A stretch of DNA of 64,000 nucleotides from positions 434,001-498,000 of the forward strand of contig CAXXHH010000014.1 in assembly GCA_963663005.2 (NCBI GenBank), in the 5' to 3' direction. Of this stretch, positions 31,831 to 41,401 are shown piece by piece. A model generated the notes under the pieces. The model was not told the origin of the DNA, did no database searches, and saw nothing but the letters and a program-made list of their open reading frames with translations. Origin of the DNA: CAINVV01 sp963663005. Its GTDB lineage: Bacteria > Bacteroidota > Bacteroidia > Bacteroidales > Prolixibacteraceae. A program made the translations under genes and the position numbers. Each line of letters opens with the position of its first letter. Position 1 is the stretch's first letter.

Positions 31831-34218
31831 ATGAAGAAAATACTACTTATCCTGACCATCTTTTGTTATTTCCCGCTAAGTGCACAACAATCATCATCAA
31901 TAATTAAAGGCAGAATATTCAATGGCAAAAACAACGAACCGGTCGAGTTTGCCACAATCGTTATTCAAAATACGGTAATTGGTACAAACAGCGACGTCGA
32001 GGGCAATTTTATGCTCAAACAAGTAGAGCCCGGATTTTATCAGTTGAAGATCTCAGCCATTGGATTCAAAACATACATATCCGAAACCTTTAGAGTTACA
32101 AAGGCAGCTGGAGCAACCATTAATATTCCACTGGAGGAGGATGAGATAAGGTTAGAAGAGGTAACTGTGCGTCCTTCGTTTTTCCCGAAGAGAGACGAAA
32201 GTCCGACATCCCTGAGAACTATCGGAATTGATGAAATCGAAAAAAACCCAGGAGGGAACAGGGATATAACGAAAGTTATCCAATCATTTCCAGGTGTTTC
32301 CTCTGCCGCTTCATTTAGAAATGATGTGATTGTCAGGGGTGGAGGGCCAAGTGAAAATAAATTCTATCTGGACGGCGTTGAAATACCTAATCTGAACCAT
32401 TTCGCCACCCAGGGTGCCTCGGGTGGACCAGTAGGAATTATAAACGTTGATTTTGTTCGGGAAGTAAATTTCTATTCTGGCGCATTTCCTGCCGCCTTCG
32501 GTAATTCGATGAGCTCTGTTCTGGATTTTACGCAGAAAATTGCGAACACAGAGCGGCCAAAATTTCGTACAACGATCGGTGCATCAGACTTTGCTTTTTC
32601 TTCCGAAGGACCCATATCTCCAAAGACATCGTACCTGGCATCGGTGCGCAGATCATACCTGCAGCTTCTTTTCAGTGCTCTAAAACTACCTTTCCTGCCT
32701 ACATACAACGACATGCAGTTCAAGATCAAGACTAAAATCAACGATAAAACGGAATTGTCGTTGATCGGCTTGGGGGCTCTTGATAATTCCAAATTAAATT
32801 TAAAGGCCAACGAGACCGAGGAGCAGCGCTACATTCTTAGCTACCTTCCAGTAAATAAACAGTGGAATTACACGCTCGGACTTGTTTTAAAGCATTACAA
32901 TACAAACGGATACAACACTCTCGTTTTGAGCCATAACACACTAAATAATGGAGCTTACAAGTACCAGGACAACATTGAGACTCCTGAAAATTTGATTTTG
33001 AACTACGATTCGCGCGAAAGCGAAACAAAATTCCGATTTGAACACTATTATCTATCCAAGACCAAATTCAAATTAACTTATGGCGTAGACTTTCAATATG
33101 CCCAATATTATAATAGTACATTTCAAAAAATATTCAGGCTCGGCAATGTCCAATCTTTCAACTATTTATCCAATCTTGACTTTGTTAAATACGGCCTTTT
33201 TGGTCAGCTTAACAGAGAACTTTTGAATCAACACCTACTCCTCTCTCTGGGAATTCGAGCAGATGGAAACGGATACTCATCCAAAATGTCAAATCCGATC
33301 GAAAATCTTTCCCCGAGAATTTCAGTCAGTTACAACATCGACGGCAGAACTTCCCTCAATATGAATGCCGGAAGGTACCTGCAGTTGCCCGCGTACACGA
33401 TGCTGGGCTACAGAAACTCCAATGGGACTCTGATTAACAAAGAGAATGGTGTTCAGATGATTGGAGTCAATCATTTAGTTGCAGGAATCGACTTCCGTCC
33501 AAATTCTACCACACAGCTTTCTGCTGAAGGATTCTACAAAGGATACGACCATTATCCCTTTTCTGTGCGCGATTCTGTCTCGATGGCCAGCAAAGGAGCA
33601 GATTTTGGGGTGTATGGTAATGAGGAGGTCAAGTCTGTCAGTGATGGACGAGCATATGGTCTTGAACTATTAGCAAGGTATAAGGACTTTTGGGGATTCA
33701 AAGGTGTTCTCACCTATACCTATGTAAGAAGTGAATTTACCAACATTAATGGGAAATATGTTCCATCTGCCTGGGATAACAGGCATCTTCTGACCATTAC
33801 CTCCACCCGCTCATTCAAACGCAATTGGGATTTTGGCTTCAAATGGAGATTTATCGGCGGTTCTCCTTATACTCCATGGGATACCAATAAATCATCACTG
33901 AAAGCCGCCTGGGATGTTCAGGGTCAGGGTTATCTTGATTATAGCCAATTTAACAAAAGAAGGTTAGGATCCTTTCAACAGCTGGATGTGCGGTTGGACA
34001 AGGCATTTTATTACAAAAAATGGTCATTGATGCTTTATCTGGATATCCAGAATGCCACAAACTTCAAGGCAGATCTACCCCCAAGCCTCATTCTCCAATC
34101 TGATAAAAATGGTGCGCCATTAACTGATCCATCCGATTCATCAAGGTATTTGGTCAAAACAATTTCTTCTACTTCGGGAACAATCCTGCCCACAATAGGA
34201 ATTATGATAGAATTTTAA
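31831..34218 (+). CDS. TonB-dependent receptor with carboxypeptidase-like regulatory domain
   Basis: A 795-residue outer-membrane receptor. A signal peptide ending PLSAQ is followed by a CarboxypepD_reg-like domain (about 24-113: GRIFNGKNNEPVEFATI, GNFMLKQVEPGFYQLKISAIG), then the plug (DITKVIQSFPGVSSA, VRGGGPSENKFYLDGVEIPN) and a 22-stranded barrel ending IGIMIEF, the typical terminal aromatic. It would take up a ligand using TonB energy. No SusD partner follows, so it is not a Sus-type glycan pair, and the ligand is unknown. Leader carries an 11-bp inverted repeat. Confidence 0.9.
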   Translation: MKKILLILTIFCYFPLSAQQSSSIIKGRIFNGKNNEPVEFATIVIQNTVIGTNSDVEGNFMLKQVEPGFYQLKISAIGFKTYISETFRVTKAAGATINIPLEEDEIRLEEVTVRPSFFPKRDESPTSLRTIGIDEIEKNPGGNRDITKVIQSFPGVSSAASFRNDVIVRGGGPSENKFYLDGVEIPNLNHFATQGASGGPVGIINVDFVREVNFYSGAFPAAFGNSMSSVLDFTQKIANTERPKFRTTIGASDFAFSSEGPISPKTSYLASVRRSYLQLLFSALKLPFLPTYNDMQFKIKTKINDKTELSLIGLGALDNSKLNLKANETEEQRYILSYLPVNKQWNYTLGLVLKHYNTNGYNTLVLSHNTLNNGAYKYQDNIETPENLILNYDSRESETKFRFEHYYLSKTKFKLTYGVDFQYAQYYNSTFQKIFRLGNVQSFNYLSNLDFVKYGLFGQLNRELLNQHLLLSLGIRADGNGYSSKMSNPIENLSPRISVSYNIDGRTSLNMNAGRYLQLPAYTMLGYRNSNGTLINKENGVQMIGVNHLVAGIDFRPNSTTQLSAEGFYKGYDHYPFSVRDSVSMASKGADFGVYGNEEVKSVSDGRAYGLELLARYKDFWGFKGVLTYTYVRSEFTNINGKYVPSAWDNRHLLTITSTRSFKRNWDFGFKWRFIGGSPYTPWDTNKSSLKAAWDVQGQGYLDYSQFNKRRLGSFQQLDVRLDKAFYYKKWSLMLYLDIQNATNFKADLPPSLILQSDKNGAPLTDPSDSSRYLVKTISSTSGTILPTIGIMIEF

Positions 34219-34422
34219 ACCGATTTTGAATAGCCGCATTTTTGCCTTAACTTGTATAGTATGAGGGACTCAGATCCCACAAATTGACGCTTGCTTTCAG
34301 GAGATTTTACGATGCTGATTACAAAAAAGCATTTTAAATGAGTTAAATACTTGGAAGTTAGGTTTTGAATTTCGTTAATTTGCAAAGTTTTTTAAAAAGT
34401 CACCGGTCACTTAGTTCATATT

Positions 34423-36753
34423 ATGGAAGAAAATCTTGTCATCGTCGAGTCTCCAGCCAAGGCAAAAACTATCGAAAAATTTCTGGGTAAGGACTATCTG
34501 GTTAAATCCAGTTTTGGCCATATCCGTGATTTGGAAAAGAAAGATTTCGGCGTAGATCTAAACAACCGGTATCAGCCGAATTATATTGTTTCGGAAGACA
34601 AGAAAAAGGTTGTGGCTGAGTTGAAGAAGATGGCCAAAGCAGCGAAGACCATCTGGATTGCCTCGGACGAGGACCGTGAAGGAGAAGCAATTGCCTGGCA
34701 TTTAATGGAAGTGCTTAAGCTTGATCCAAAGTCGACCAACAGGATTGTCTTTCACGAAATTACGAAAGATGCGATCCAGCATGCATTAGAACATCCTCGT
34801 CACCTCGACAAAAATCTTGTTGATGCCCAACAGGCACGGAGGATTTTGGATCGATTAGTGGGCTTTGAGATATCTCCGGTATTGTGGAAAAAAGTCAAAC
34901 CATCCCTCTCTGCCGGCCGGGTTCAATCAGTAGCCGTCAGATTGATTGTTGAGCGAGAACGGGAGATTACGAATACTGAGACTATCCCATATTTTAAGGT
35001 AACTGCATTATTTATCGTACCCGAAAAGTCAGGCAAGAGCAGTATCCTCAAAGCAGAATGCTCGGAACGATTTGACAAAGAGGAAGATGCAAAACACTTT
35101 CTACAGAAATGCAGCAAAGCGGAATTTGTTATTGGTGATATTGTGACCAAACCGGCGAAGAAATCTCCGGCCGCTCCATTTACTACATCAACTCTCCAGC
35201 AGGAAGCCAGCAGAAAAATGGGCTTTCCTGTATCGCTTACCATGTCCGTTGCGCAACGTCTGTACGAATCCGGAAAGATTACCTACATGCGTACCGACTC
35301 CGTCAATCTTTCACAGACTGCACTGAACGGTGCAAAAAAGAAAATTGTTGAGACATATGGCGAAAATTATGTGAAAATCCGCCATTATAAAACTAACAGT
35401 AAGGGAGCACAGGAAGCTCATGAGGCTATTCGTCCCACTAATTTTTTCGAAGAAGAAATCGAGGGATCCGCACAAGAACAGAAATTATATAGTCTGATTT
35501 ACAAGCGGACACTTGCATCGCAAATGGCTGATGCAGAACTCGAGCGAACCAATGTAACCATTACAATTTCCACTACTCCCGAACGCTTTCTGGCATCAGG
35601 TGAAGTGTTAAAGTTTGACGGTTTCCTTGGAGTATATCTCGAATCGAGTGATGAGGAGAATCTCACCGATGAAGAAAAGGGCTTGTTACCTCCACTGTCT
35701 GTCAACCAAAAACTCCAGGCGGAGTCAATTCTGGCATTGCAGCGTTTCACACAAAAACCCGCACGATATACTGAAGCAAGTCTGGTGAAAAAGCTTGAGG
35801 AGCTTGGCATTGGCCGACCCTCGACATACGCTCCGACCATAACAACAATTCAGCAAAGAGATTATGTGGTAAAAGAAGACCGTGCCGGCACAGAACGGAA
35901 GTACGTCCAATTACTCCTCAAGTCTGATTCGATCAAGCGAGAAGAAAGAACTGAAATAACCGGCACAGAGAAATCGAAGCTCTTTCCAACGGATATCGGA
36001 CTGGTTGTTAACGATTTCCTATTCAAACATTTTGAGTCGATCGTAGATTTCAATTTTACTGCCTCCGTCGAGAAGCAATTCGACGAAATTGCCGAGGGCA
36101 ATCTTGTTTGGCAGGTAATGATAGACGAGTTTTATCTTCCATTTCATCGCCAGATTGAAGATGCTCTTGCGAATTCTGAACGTGCCCGTGGAGAAAGAAT
36201 TCTGGGTGTCGACCCGGTATCCGGGAAAGCTATCTCGGCAAAAATTGGTCGGTTCGGCCCTTTTATCCAATTGGGAGAAACATCGGAAGATGGAAGTGAA
36301 AAGCCAGTATTTGCGAGTCTTCAGCAGGGTCAAAGCATCGAAACTATTACCATCGAACAGGCCTTAAAACTCTTCGATCTTCCGAGAGACCTCGGCGAAT
36401 TTGAAGGGAAAAAAGTGACTGTCGCGATTGGCAAATTCGGTCCATATGTAAAACACGAATCCAATTTCGTCTCCCTGAAGAAAGGAATCGACGATCCTTA
36501 TACGATTCTTTTGGGTCGAGCCATTGAATTGATCCTCGAACGAAGAGAAAAAATCTCAAATTCGTTACTTAAGACGTACCCTGAAGATCCTGACATCCGC
36601 ATACTGCAAGGACGCTGGGGTCCCTATATCGCCTACAAAAAACAGAATATTAAACTAAAGAAAGATACAAACATCGAAAATCTGACTTTCCTTGCCTGTA
36701 AAGAAGTGATCGATGCTGAACTTAAAAAGCCCAAACAGAAAAAATCGAAATAG
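34423..36753 (+). CDS. topA: DNA topoisomerase I
   Basis: A 776-residue type IA topoisomerase relaxing negative supercoils. The Toprim domain opens NLVIVESPAKAKTIEKFLG (4-22) and includes ASDEDREGEAIAWH. The catalytic tyrosine is Tyr288 in KITYMRTDS. Instead of C-terminal zinc fingers it carries three topoisomerase C-terminal repeats: GRFGPFIQ, GKFGPYVK and GRWGPYIA, the form usual in this phylum. It lies 64 bases before an arginase-fold gene on the same strand and may share its transcript. Confidence 0.96.
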   Translation: MEENLVIVESPAKAKTIEKFLGKDYLVKSSFGHIRDLEKKDFGVDLNNRYQPNYIVSEDKKKVVAELKKMAKAAKTIWIASDEDREGEAIAWHLMEVLKLDPKSTNRIVFHEITKDAIQHALEHPRHLDKNLVDAQQARRILDRLVGFEISPVLWKKVKPSLSAGRVQSVAVRLIVEREREITNTETIPYFKVTALFIVPEKSGKSSILKAECSERFDKEEDAKHFLQKCSKAEFVIGDIVTKPAKKSPAAPFTTSTLQQEASRKMGFPVSLTMSVAQRLYESGKITYMRTDSVNLSQTALNGAKKKIVETYGENYVKIRHYKTNSKGAQEAHEAIRPTNFFEEEIEGSAQEQKLYSLIYKRTLASQMADAELERTNVTITISTTPERFLASGEVLKFDGFLGVYLESSDEENLTDEEKGLLPPLSVNQKLQAESILALQRFTQKPARYTEASLVKKLEELGIGRPSTYAPTITTIQQRDYVVKEDRAGTERKYVQLLLKSDSIKREERTEITGTEKSKLFPTDIGLVVNDFLFKHFESIVDFNFTASVEKQFDEIAEGNLVWQVMIDEFYLPFHRQIEDALANSERARGERILGVDPVSGKAISAKIGRFGPFIQLGETSEDGSEKPVFASLQQGQSIETITIEQALKLFDLPRDLGEFEGKKVTVAIGKFGPYVKHESNFVSLKKGIDDPYTILLGRAIELILERREKISNSLLKTYPEDPDIRILQGRWGPYIAYKKQNIKLKKDTNIENLTFLACKEVIDAELKKPKQKKSK

Positions 36754-36816
36754 AAATAATTGCTACCTGGAAATTATTGCTGAAGATTTTTTTATATTGT
36801 CGGAAAACCAGAGCTT

Positions 36817-37941
36817 ATGTTAAAAGAACTAATTACACCGGCAAAAACACTTCCGGTAGTTAAAAACTTTTCAGGAGATAAAGATCGACTCGGAACCTTA
36901 CTGAAAAACGCGGTCTGGGATGAGTCAGATTTGCCTGATATTTTCCTGCTGGGAATCACCGATGATCGTACAACAAGTACCTCCTACAAGTATACACCCG
37001 ATGCAATCAGAGAGCAACTTTACCAGCTCAACTGTTTTTCGACCAACTTCCGTATCTTCGACTTGGGCAATGTCAAAACTGGCAAAGAAATCACCGATAC
37101 CTATGCAGCTGTTCGCCTGATCGCCGAAGAAATTTCATTACTCGGCGTCCCGCTTCTGTTTCTGGGTGGAAATCAAAGCTTTACTATCCCCCTCCTGACA
37201 GGGCTAAATAAAAAAAATGCCACTTTAACGGTCATTGATGATCGAATTGACAGTCGCGTACAGGATGATCAGATAAGCGATGATATTTTCCTGAACAATA
37301 TCTCGGCAGAGACCATCGTCAACGTGATGGCTGTGCAGTCCTATTTCGTTTCAACAGATAGCAAGGATACATTTTCGGAAGAATTTAACGGCTCCCTGTT
37401 CACTCTGGGAGAAATAAGAAATGGGATTAAGGAGATGGAGCCCTATCTTCGGGAGACAGACTTGGTCAGTTTTGATTTTGGATGCCTGAAATTATGTGAA
37501 GCTCCCGGACAGATTCGTAACTCTCCGAATGGCTTAACAGGGGAAGAGGCATGCCAACTAGCCTGGTATGCCGGAATATCTACTAACCCTGTTTGGTTTT
37601 CGTTGTTCGGCTATAGTAATTCCAATGATTCGGAGAAGATTGGGGCTATGATGGCGGCGCAAATTGTCTGGTATTTTCTGAACGGAAAATGCAAAAAGAT
37701 GGATGAAATTCCGCAGGATGAAGCCATTGACTTCACTCATTTTGTTGTCCAGATTGAAGGCATACCGGAACCTGTCACCTTCCTCAAACATCCTGTTTCC
37801 AAGAGGTGGTGGATGGAAGTTCCTTCCCCTGATTGTGATCTTTTTCCCCTCCGCATACCCTGCTCCAAAAAGGATTACAGGAAAGCATGTAAAAATGAAA
37901 TTCCCGACAGATGGTGGACATCTTTTAATAAAAGTTACTAA
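36817..37941 (+). CDS. Arginase/formimidoylglutamase-fold protein with degenerate metal site
   Basis: A 374-residue protein of the ureohydrolase fold whose catalytic positions have been lost. The family GGDHS motif reads GGNQS (117-121), the DAHxD motif reads DDRID (141-145), and the SxDxDxxDP motif reads SFDFGCLKL (218-226). The histidine ligands of the two manganese ions are gone, while the fold markers around GLTGEEACQLAWYAG (239-253) remain. Hydrolase activity is therefore unlikely, and a binding or structural role is inferred. It lies between topA and porP on the same strand, directly before the type IX secretion genes, so a link to that machine is possible. A CTTTAGT-type repeat begins at its stop codon. 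Confidence 0.75.
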   Translation: MLKELITPAKTLPVVKNFSGDKDRLGTLLKNAVWDESDLPDIFLLGITDDRTTSTSYKYTPDAIREQLYQLNCFSTNFRIFDLGNVKTGKEITDTYAAVRLIAEEISLLGVPLLFLGGNQSFTIPLLTGLNKKNATLTVIDDRIDSRVQDDQISDDIFLNNISAETIVNVMAVQSYFVSTDSKDTFSEEFNGSLFTLGEIRNGIKEMEPYLRETDLVSFDFGCLKLCEAPGQIRNSPNGLTGEEACQLAWYAGISTNPVWFSLFGYSNSNDSEKIGAMMAAQIVWYFLNGKCKKMDEIPQDEAIDFTHFVVQIEGIPEPVTFLKHPVSKRWWMEVPSPDCDLFPLRIPCSKKDYRKACKNEIPDRWWTSFNKSY

Positions 37942-38042
37942 AGATGCCACGAAAGTTAAACGGAATGAACTAAAGTACTTAAGAACTCCTAACTTTGGAC
38001 GCACATCTAACTTTAGTCTTTTTAGTTCACTTTAGTCACTTC
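37942..38042. repeat. CTTTAGT-type inverted repeat before porP
   Basis: Beginning at the stop codon, units such as GAACTAAAGT and CTTTAGTCACTT recur. TGAACTAAA (37966-37974) is the exact reverse complement of TTTAGTTCA (38021-38029). The element spans the whole gap to porP and shares ACTTTAGTCACTT with the one at 46521-46678. Confidence 0.65.
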
Positions 38043-38054
38043 TTTTAAGGAATT

Positions 38055-38996
38055 ATGAAATTTTACAGACTTTTGTGGATTTTGTTAAATATATGTACAT
38101 TCGCTGCGAGTGCTCAGCAAGATCCGCAGGTTAGTCAGCATATGTTCAATCATCTGATGGTTAATCCCGGATATGCAGGTAATTCAGGGCTGATAAACCT
38201 GTCGCTGCTTAACAGACAACAATGGGTCGGATTCCCTGGAGCGCCCGTGACATCTATCTTTCAGGTAGATGCTCCGGTTAAATTGATCGGACAAACTGAC
38301 GGAATTGGGTTCACGGTTGTAAAGGATGCGATTGGGTACGAAAATAATGTCTCTTTTGGATTGGATTACTCTTTCCGACTGAGGCTTGGTAAAGGCTTAT
38401 TGGGTTGTGGTGCCTCGTTTGGCGTGATGAACAAAAAGCTTAGTCCCGGATGGGCTGATTCGCAGGGTGGTGATCTTATAGATGGTTCCGATCCTGCACT
38501 GCCTAAACAAGAGGTGAACGGGATCCTTACTGACTTTAGTGCCGGCCTTTTTTATCGGCATTCGAAATATTATCTGGCAGTTTCTTCAACACATATTACA
38601 CAACCATCGTTTGCGTTTGAAGAGACCGGTCACTATTCGATGCGAAGGCATTATTATGTTAATGGTGGGTATAACCTTGAGCTTAACGACGATCGGTTTA
38701 CAGTTCAGCCGTCGTTCTTTGCAAAGTCAGATGGAGCCACGTCACAACTGGATCTGGATGTTTTGCTCCTGTATAACAAAAGGTTTTGGGGCGGATTAGG
38801 GTATAGAAACAAAGATGCAGTAGTTGTATTTCTGGGCTTTGAAATGCTAAACGGGATAAAAATAGGTTATTCATACGACTTGAATACGTCTGTTTTATCA
38901 CGCTATAATTCTGGCTCTCATGAACTTTTTGTTTCGTATGCTGTTATTTTAAATAAAAATAGAGGTCAAAAAACCAAAAGTGTCAGGTTTTTGTAA
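38055..38996 (+). CDS. porP: PorP/SprF family type IX secretion outer membrane protein
   Basis: A 313-residue barrel protein with a signal peptide ending TFAASA. The start of the mature chain, QQDPQVSQHMFNHLMVNPGYAG (21-42), is the hallmark of the PorP/SprF family, followed by NRQQWVGFPGAPVTSIFQVDAP. PorP-like proteins work in the outer membrane with PorK and PorN in export of C-terminal-domain cargo. It is the first gene of the porP-porK-porL-porM-porN block. Confidence 0.93.
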   Translation: MKFYRLLWILLNICTFAASAQQDPQVSQHMFNHLMVNPGYAGNSGLINLSLLNRQQWVGFPGAPVTSIFQVDAPVKLIGQTDGIGFTVVKDAIGYENNVSFGLDYSFRLRLGKGLLGCGASFGVMNKKLSPGWADSQGGDLIDGSDPALPKQEVNGILTDFSAGLFYRHSKYYLAVSSTHITQPSFAFEETGHYSMRRHYYVNGGYNLELNDDRFTVQPSFFAKSDGATSQLDLDVLLLYNKRFWGGLGYRNKDAVVVFLGFEMLNGIKIGYSYDLNTSVLSRYNSGSHELFVSYAVILNKNRGQKTKSVRFL

Positions 38997-39001
38997 CTTT
39001 G
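38994..39001 (+). promoter_or_regulatory. Putative internal -7 element before porK
   Basis: TAACTTTG matches TAnnTTTG and overlaps the porP stop codon, 28 bases before porK. No -33 element is evident, so it would only supplement read-through from porP. Confidence 0.3.
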
Positions 39002-39028
39002 AATTAAAAATATAGTGGTTCACAAGAT

Positions 39029-40375
39029 ATGAGTCGAACGATAAAACGATTGTTTGCTTATGGCAGTTTTTCGGTAATGCTGCTGGTTTCCGGATGTCAC
39101 AACGCCGGAAACGGTGAATTGGCAGGCGTTCAAAAGCGAGGAAAATACCTGGAGCCTTCTCCGATGGGGATGGTTCTGATACCTGGCAGAAGCTTCAATA
39201 TGGGGCCTTCTGATCAGGATATTACCGGAAATATATCTCCTACCCGCACTGTTGATTTAGCAACTTTTTGGATGGATGATACAGAAATCACTAACAACGA
39301 ATACCGTCAGTTCGTTTATTGGGTACGTGATTCAATGGCCAGAGATTTATTGTCTCAGAAATATCCCGAATTTAAGCCTACTACAACCCGGAGAGGCGAA
39401 CCGATTACTCCGCCGGTTTTGGATTACGGCGTCAAACTGAATTGGAGAAGTAAAGTCTATTCGGCCGATTTGGAGCCGATGTATTACGACCCCAGTGAAA
39501 GAATTTTCGGAAAGAAAGAGATTGACGTAAGAAAACTGAGTTACAATTATTATTGGATTGATCTTCAACAGGCTGCGAGGCGTCAGAATAGTTACGACTA
39601 TAGCAAACAGAGTTATACGGGAAGCATCGTCGACCTTAACGGGAAAGTTGTCCCGATCCAAAACAGATCCAGTTTCATTCTGAGCGAAGCCATCACCATT
39701 TATCCGGACACGTTAGTCTGGATTCGTGATTTTACCTATTCGTTCAATGAACCATGGGCAAAAATGTACTTCTCCCATCCTGGCTTTGATGACTATCCGG
39801 TTGTCGGAGTGAGTTGGAAACAGGCTAAGGCGTTCTGTATGTGGAGAACAAACTTTAAGAATAAGAGCTTGTCCGATAAAGGCGATTACTCTGTTCAGGA
39901 TTACCGTTTACCTTCTGAGGCTGAGTGGGAACTTGCTGCCAGAGGCGGATTAGATAATTCGATGTACCCCTGGGGCGGATACTATACCCGATCCAGAACC
40001 GGATGTTTCCTTGCCAATTTTAAACCAATGCGTGGCAATTACAGTGATGACGGAGGTAAAGCCTCAGTCAAGGTAGCCACCTATGAACCAAATGGTTATG
40101 GCTTGTACGATATGGCAGGAAATGTGGCTGAATGGACAATAACAGCCTACGATGAATCTACTTATAACTACATGCACGATTTGAATCCCAACTTTGAATA
40201 CAACGCGTTACCCGACGACCCTCCTACTTTGAAACGAAAGGTAATTCGCGGTGGATCATGGAAAGATATTTCCTATTATATTCAGGTTGGTACGCGCACG
40301 TTTGAATACCAGGATACAGCAAAATCCTACGTAGGCTTTAGATGTGTACGATCTTCAATAGGTGATGAATTTTAA
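39029..40375 (+). CDS. porK: Type IX secretion ring lipoprotein PorK/GldK
   Basis: A 448-residue outer-membrane lipoprotein (lipobox LLVSGC, Cys23). The body is a formylglycine-generating-enzyme-like fold: MGMVLIPGRSFNMG, FWMDDTEITNNEYRQFVYWV, RLPSEAEWELAARGG, YPWGGYYTR, DMAGNVAEW and VIRGGSWKD. In PorK/GldK this fold is structural, not catalytic. With PorN it forms the large periplasmic ring around the translocon. It heads the porKLMN cluster, 24 bases before porL. Confidence 0.96.
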   Translation: MSRTIKRLFAYGSFSVMLLVSGCHNAGNGELAGVQKRGKYLEPSPMGMVLIPGRSFNMGPSDQDITGNISPTRTVDLATFWMDDTEITNNEYRQFVYWVRDSMARDLLSQKYPEFKPTTTRRGEPITPPVLDYGVKLNWRSKVYSADLEPMYYDPSERIFGKKEIDVRKLSYNYYWIDLQQAARRQNSYDYSKQSYTGSIVDLNGKVVPIQNRSSFILSEAITIYPDTLVWIRDFTYSFNEPWAKMYFSHPGFDDYPVVGVSWKQAKAFCMWRTNFKNKSLSDKGDYSVQDYRLPSEAEWELAARGGLDNSMYPWGGYYTRSRTGCFLANFKPMRGNYSDDGGKASVKVATYEPNGYGLYDMAGNVAEWTITAYDESTYNYMHDLNPNFEYNALPDDPPTLKRKVIRGGSWKDISYYIQVGTRTFEYQDTAKSYVGFRCVRSSIGDEF

Positions 40376-40399
40376 ACAACACAGAAAAACAAACTTGCT

Positions 40400-41380
40400 A
40401 TGGGACTTTCGGAACTGACTCATTCTCAAAAATGGAGATCAACCATGAATTACTTCTACAGTATCGGCGCATCTGTCGTACTACTAGGAGCACTTTTTAA
40501 ACTTGAACACTGGACTGGTGGTGGAACGATGTTGATGATAGGTATGTCTTGCGAAGCATTGATATTCTTTCTGTCGGCCTTCGAACCAATGGTTGAAGTT
40601 CCTGAATGGTCAAGAGTATATCCTCAACTTAATCCCGATTACGAGTTTGAGGAAGAAATTGCACTGCCGGAAGTCAAGAGATCTGCCACGAGCGGACTGG
40701 ATGAAATGCTTGAAAAAGCTGAAATTACTCCGGAGATGTTGTCCAAACTTAAGAAAGGACTTCAAGACCTTACGAATACTGCTAAAGGTATTTCCGAAAT
40801 TTCAAGTGCAACTCTGGCAACTGAAATGTATGTTAAAAACCTGGGAAATGCCTCTCAGGCGATGAATTCATTTTCAGAAGTAAATAATAAAGCAACAGTA
40901 TCTGTTGAAAAGTCTCTCGGGGATTTGGTTCACAGTTATGAGCATTCCTCAAAACTGATCTCGGGCTCTTCAAAAGAAATGGCAGAAAGTTTTGCCGATT
41001 CAACCCGGAAAATAAATCAGCAGCTCGCTTCAACCAGCGACAAGCTTACTTTATCCTATAAGGAATTTACAGATTCTATTCACAAGGATATTAGCGCCAT
41101 CAACGAAAATTCGAAGGCCTATTCAAGTGAAATTTCGAAGATTAACTCAAGCATGTCTTCTTTAAATTCATCATACGAGCTTCATCTTCAGAATGTAAAA
41201 AAATTGACAGAATCATCTTCTAAAAGCGTATCTGAACAGGCCGGCTTGCAGCAAATGGTGAATGAAACCCTTGAAGAGGCGAAAAAATATCGTCAGTTAA
41301 CGGAACGAATGAATAAGAACCTGGAAGCACTAAATCAGGTTTACGGGAATATGCTTGGTGCTATGAATATCAAAGGTTAA
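40400..41380 (+). CDS. porL: Type IX secretion motor protein PorL/GldL
   Basis: A 326-residue inner-membrane protein with two N-terminal transmembrane helices (about 20-34 and 43-61) and a long cytoplasmic, Ser/Asn-rich coiled-coil tail (100-326). PorL/GldL with PorM/GldM forms a proton-driven rotary motor. The second helix contains a buried glutamate, Glu52 in GMSCEALIFF, at the place of the proton-path residue described for GldL. Typical GldL proteins are about 210-330 residues, so this one is at the long end, as in Bacteroidales. Confidence 0.95.
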   Translation: MGLSELTHSQKWRSTMNYFYSIGASVVLLGALFKLEHWTGGGTMLMIGMSCEALIFFLSAFEPMVEVPEWSRVYPQLNPDYEFEEEIALPEVKRSATSGLDEMLEKAEITPEMLSKLKKGLQDLTNTAKGISEISSATLATEMYVKNLGNASQAMNSFSEVNNKATVSVEKSLGDLVHSYEHSSKLISGSSKEMAESFADSTRKINQQLASTSDKLTLSYKEFTDSIHKDISAINENSKAYSSEISKINSSMSSLNSSYELHLQNVKKLTESSSKSVSEQAGLQQMVNETLEEAKKYRQLTERMNKNLEALNQVYGNMLGAMNIKG

Positions 41381-41401
41381 TCTAATCAATTCGCTGACCT
41401 C

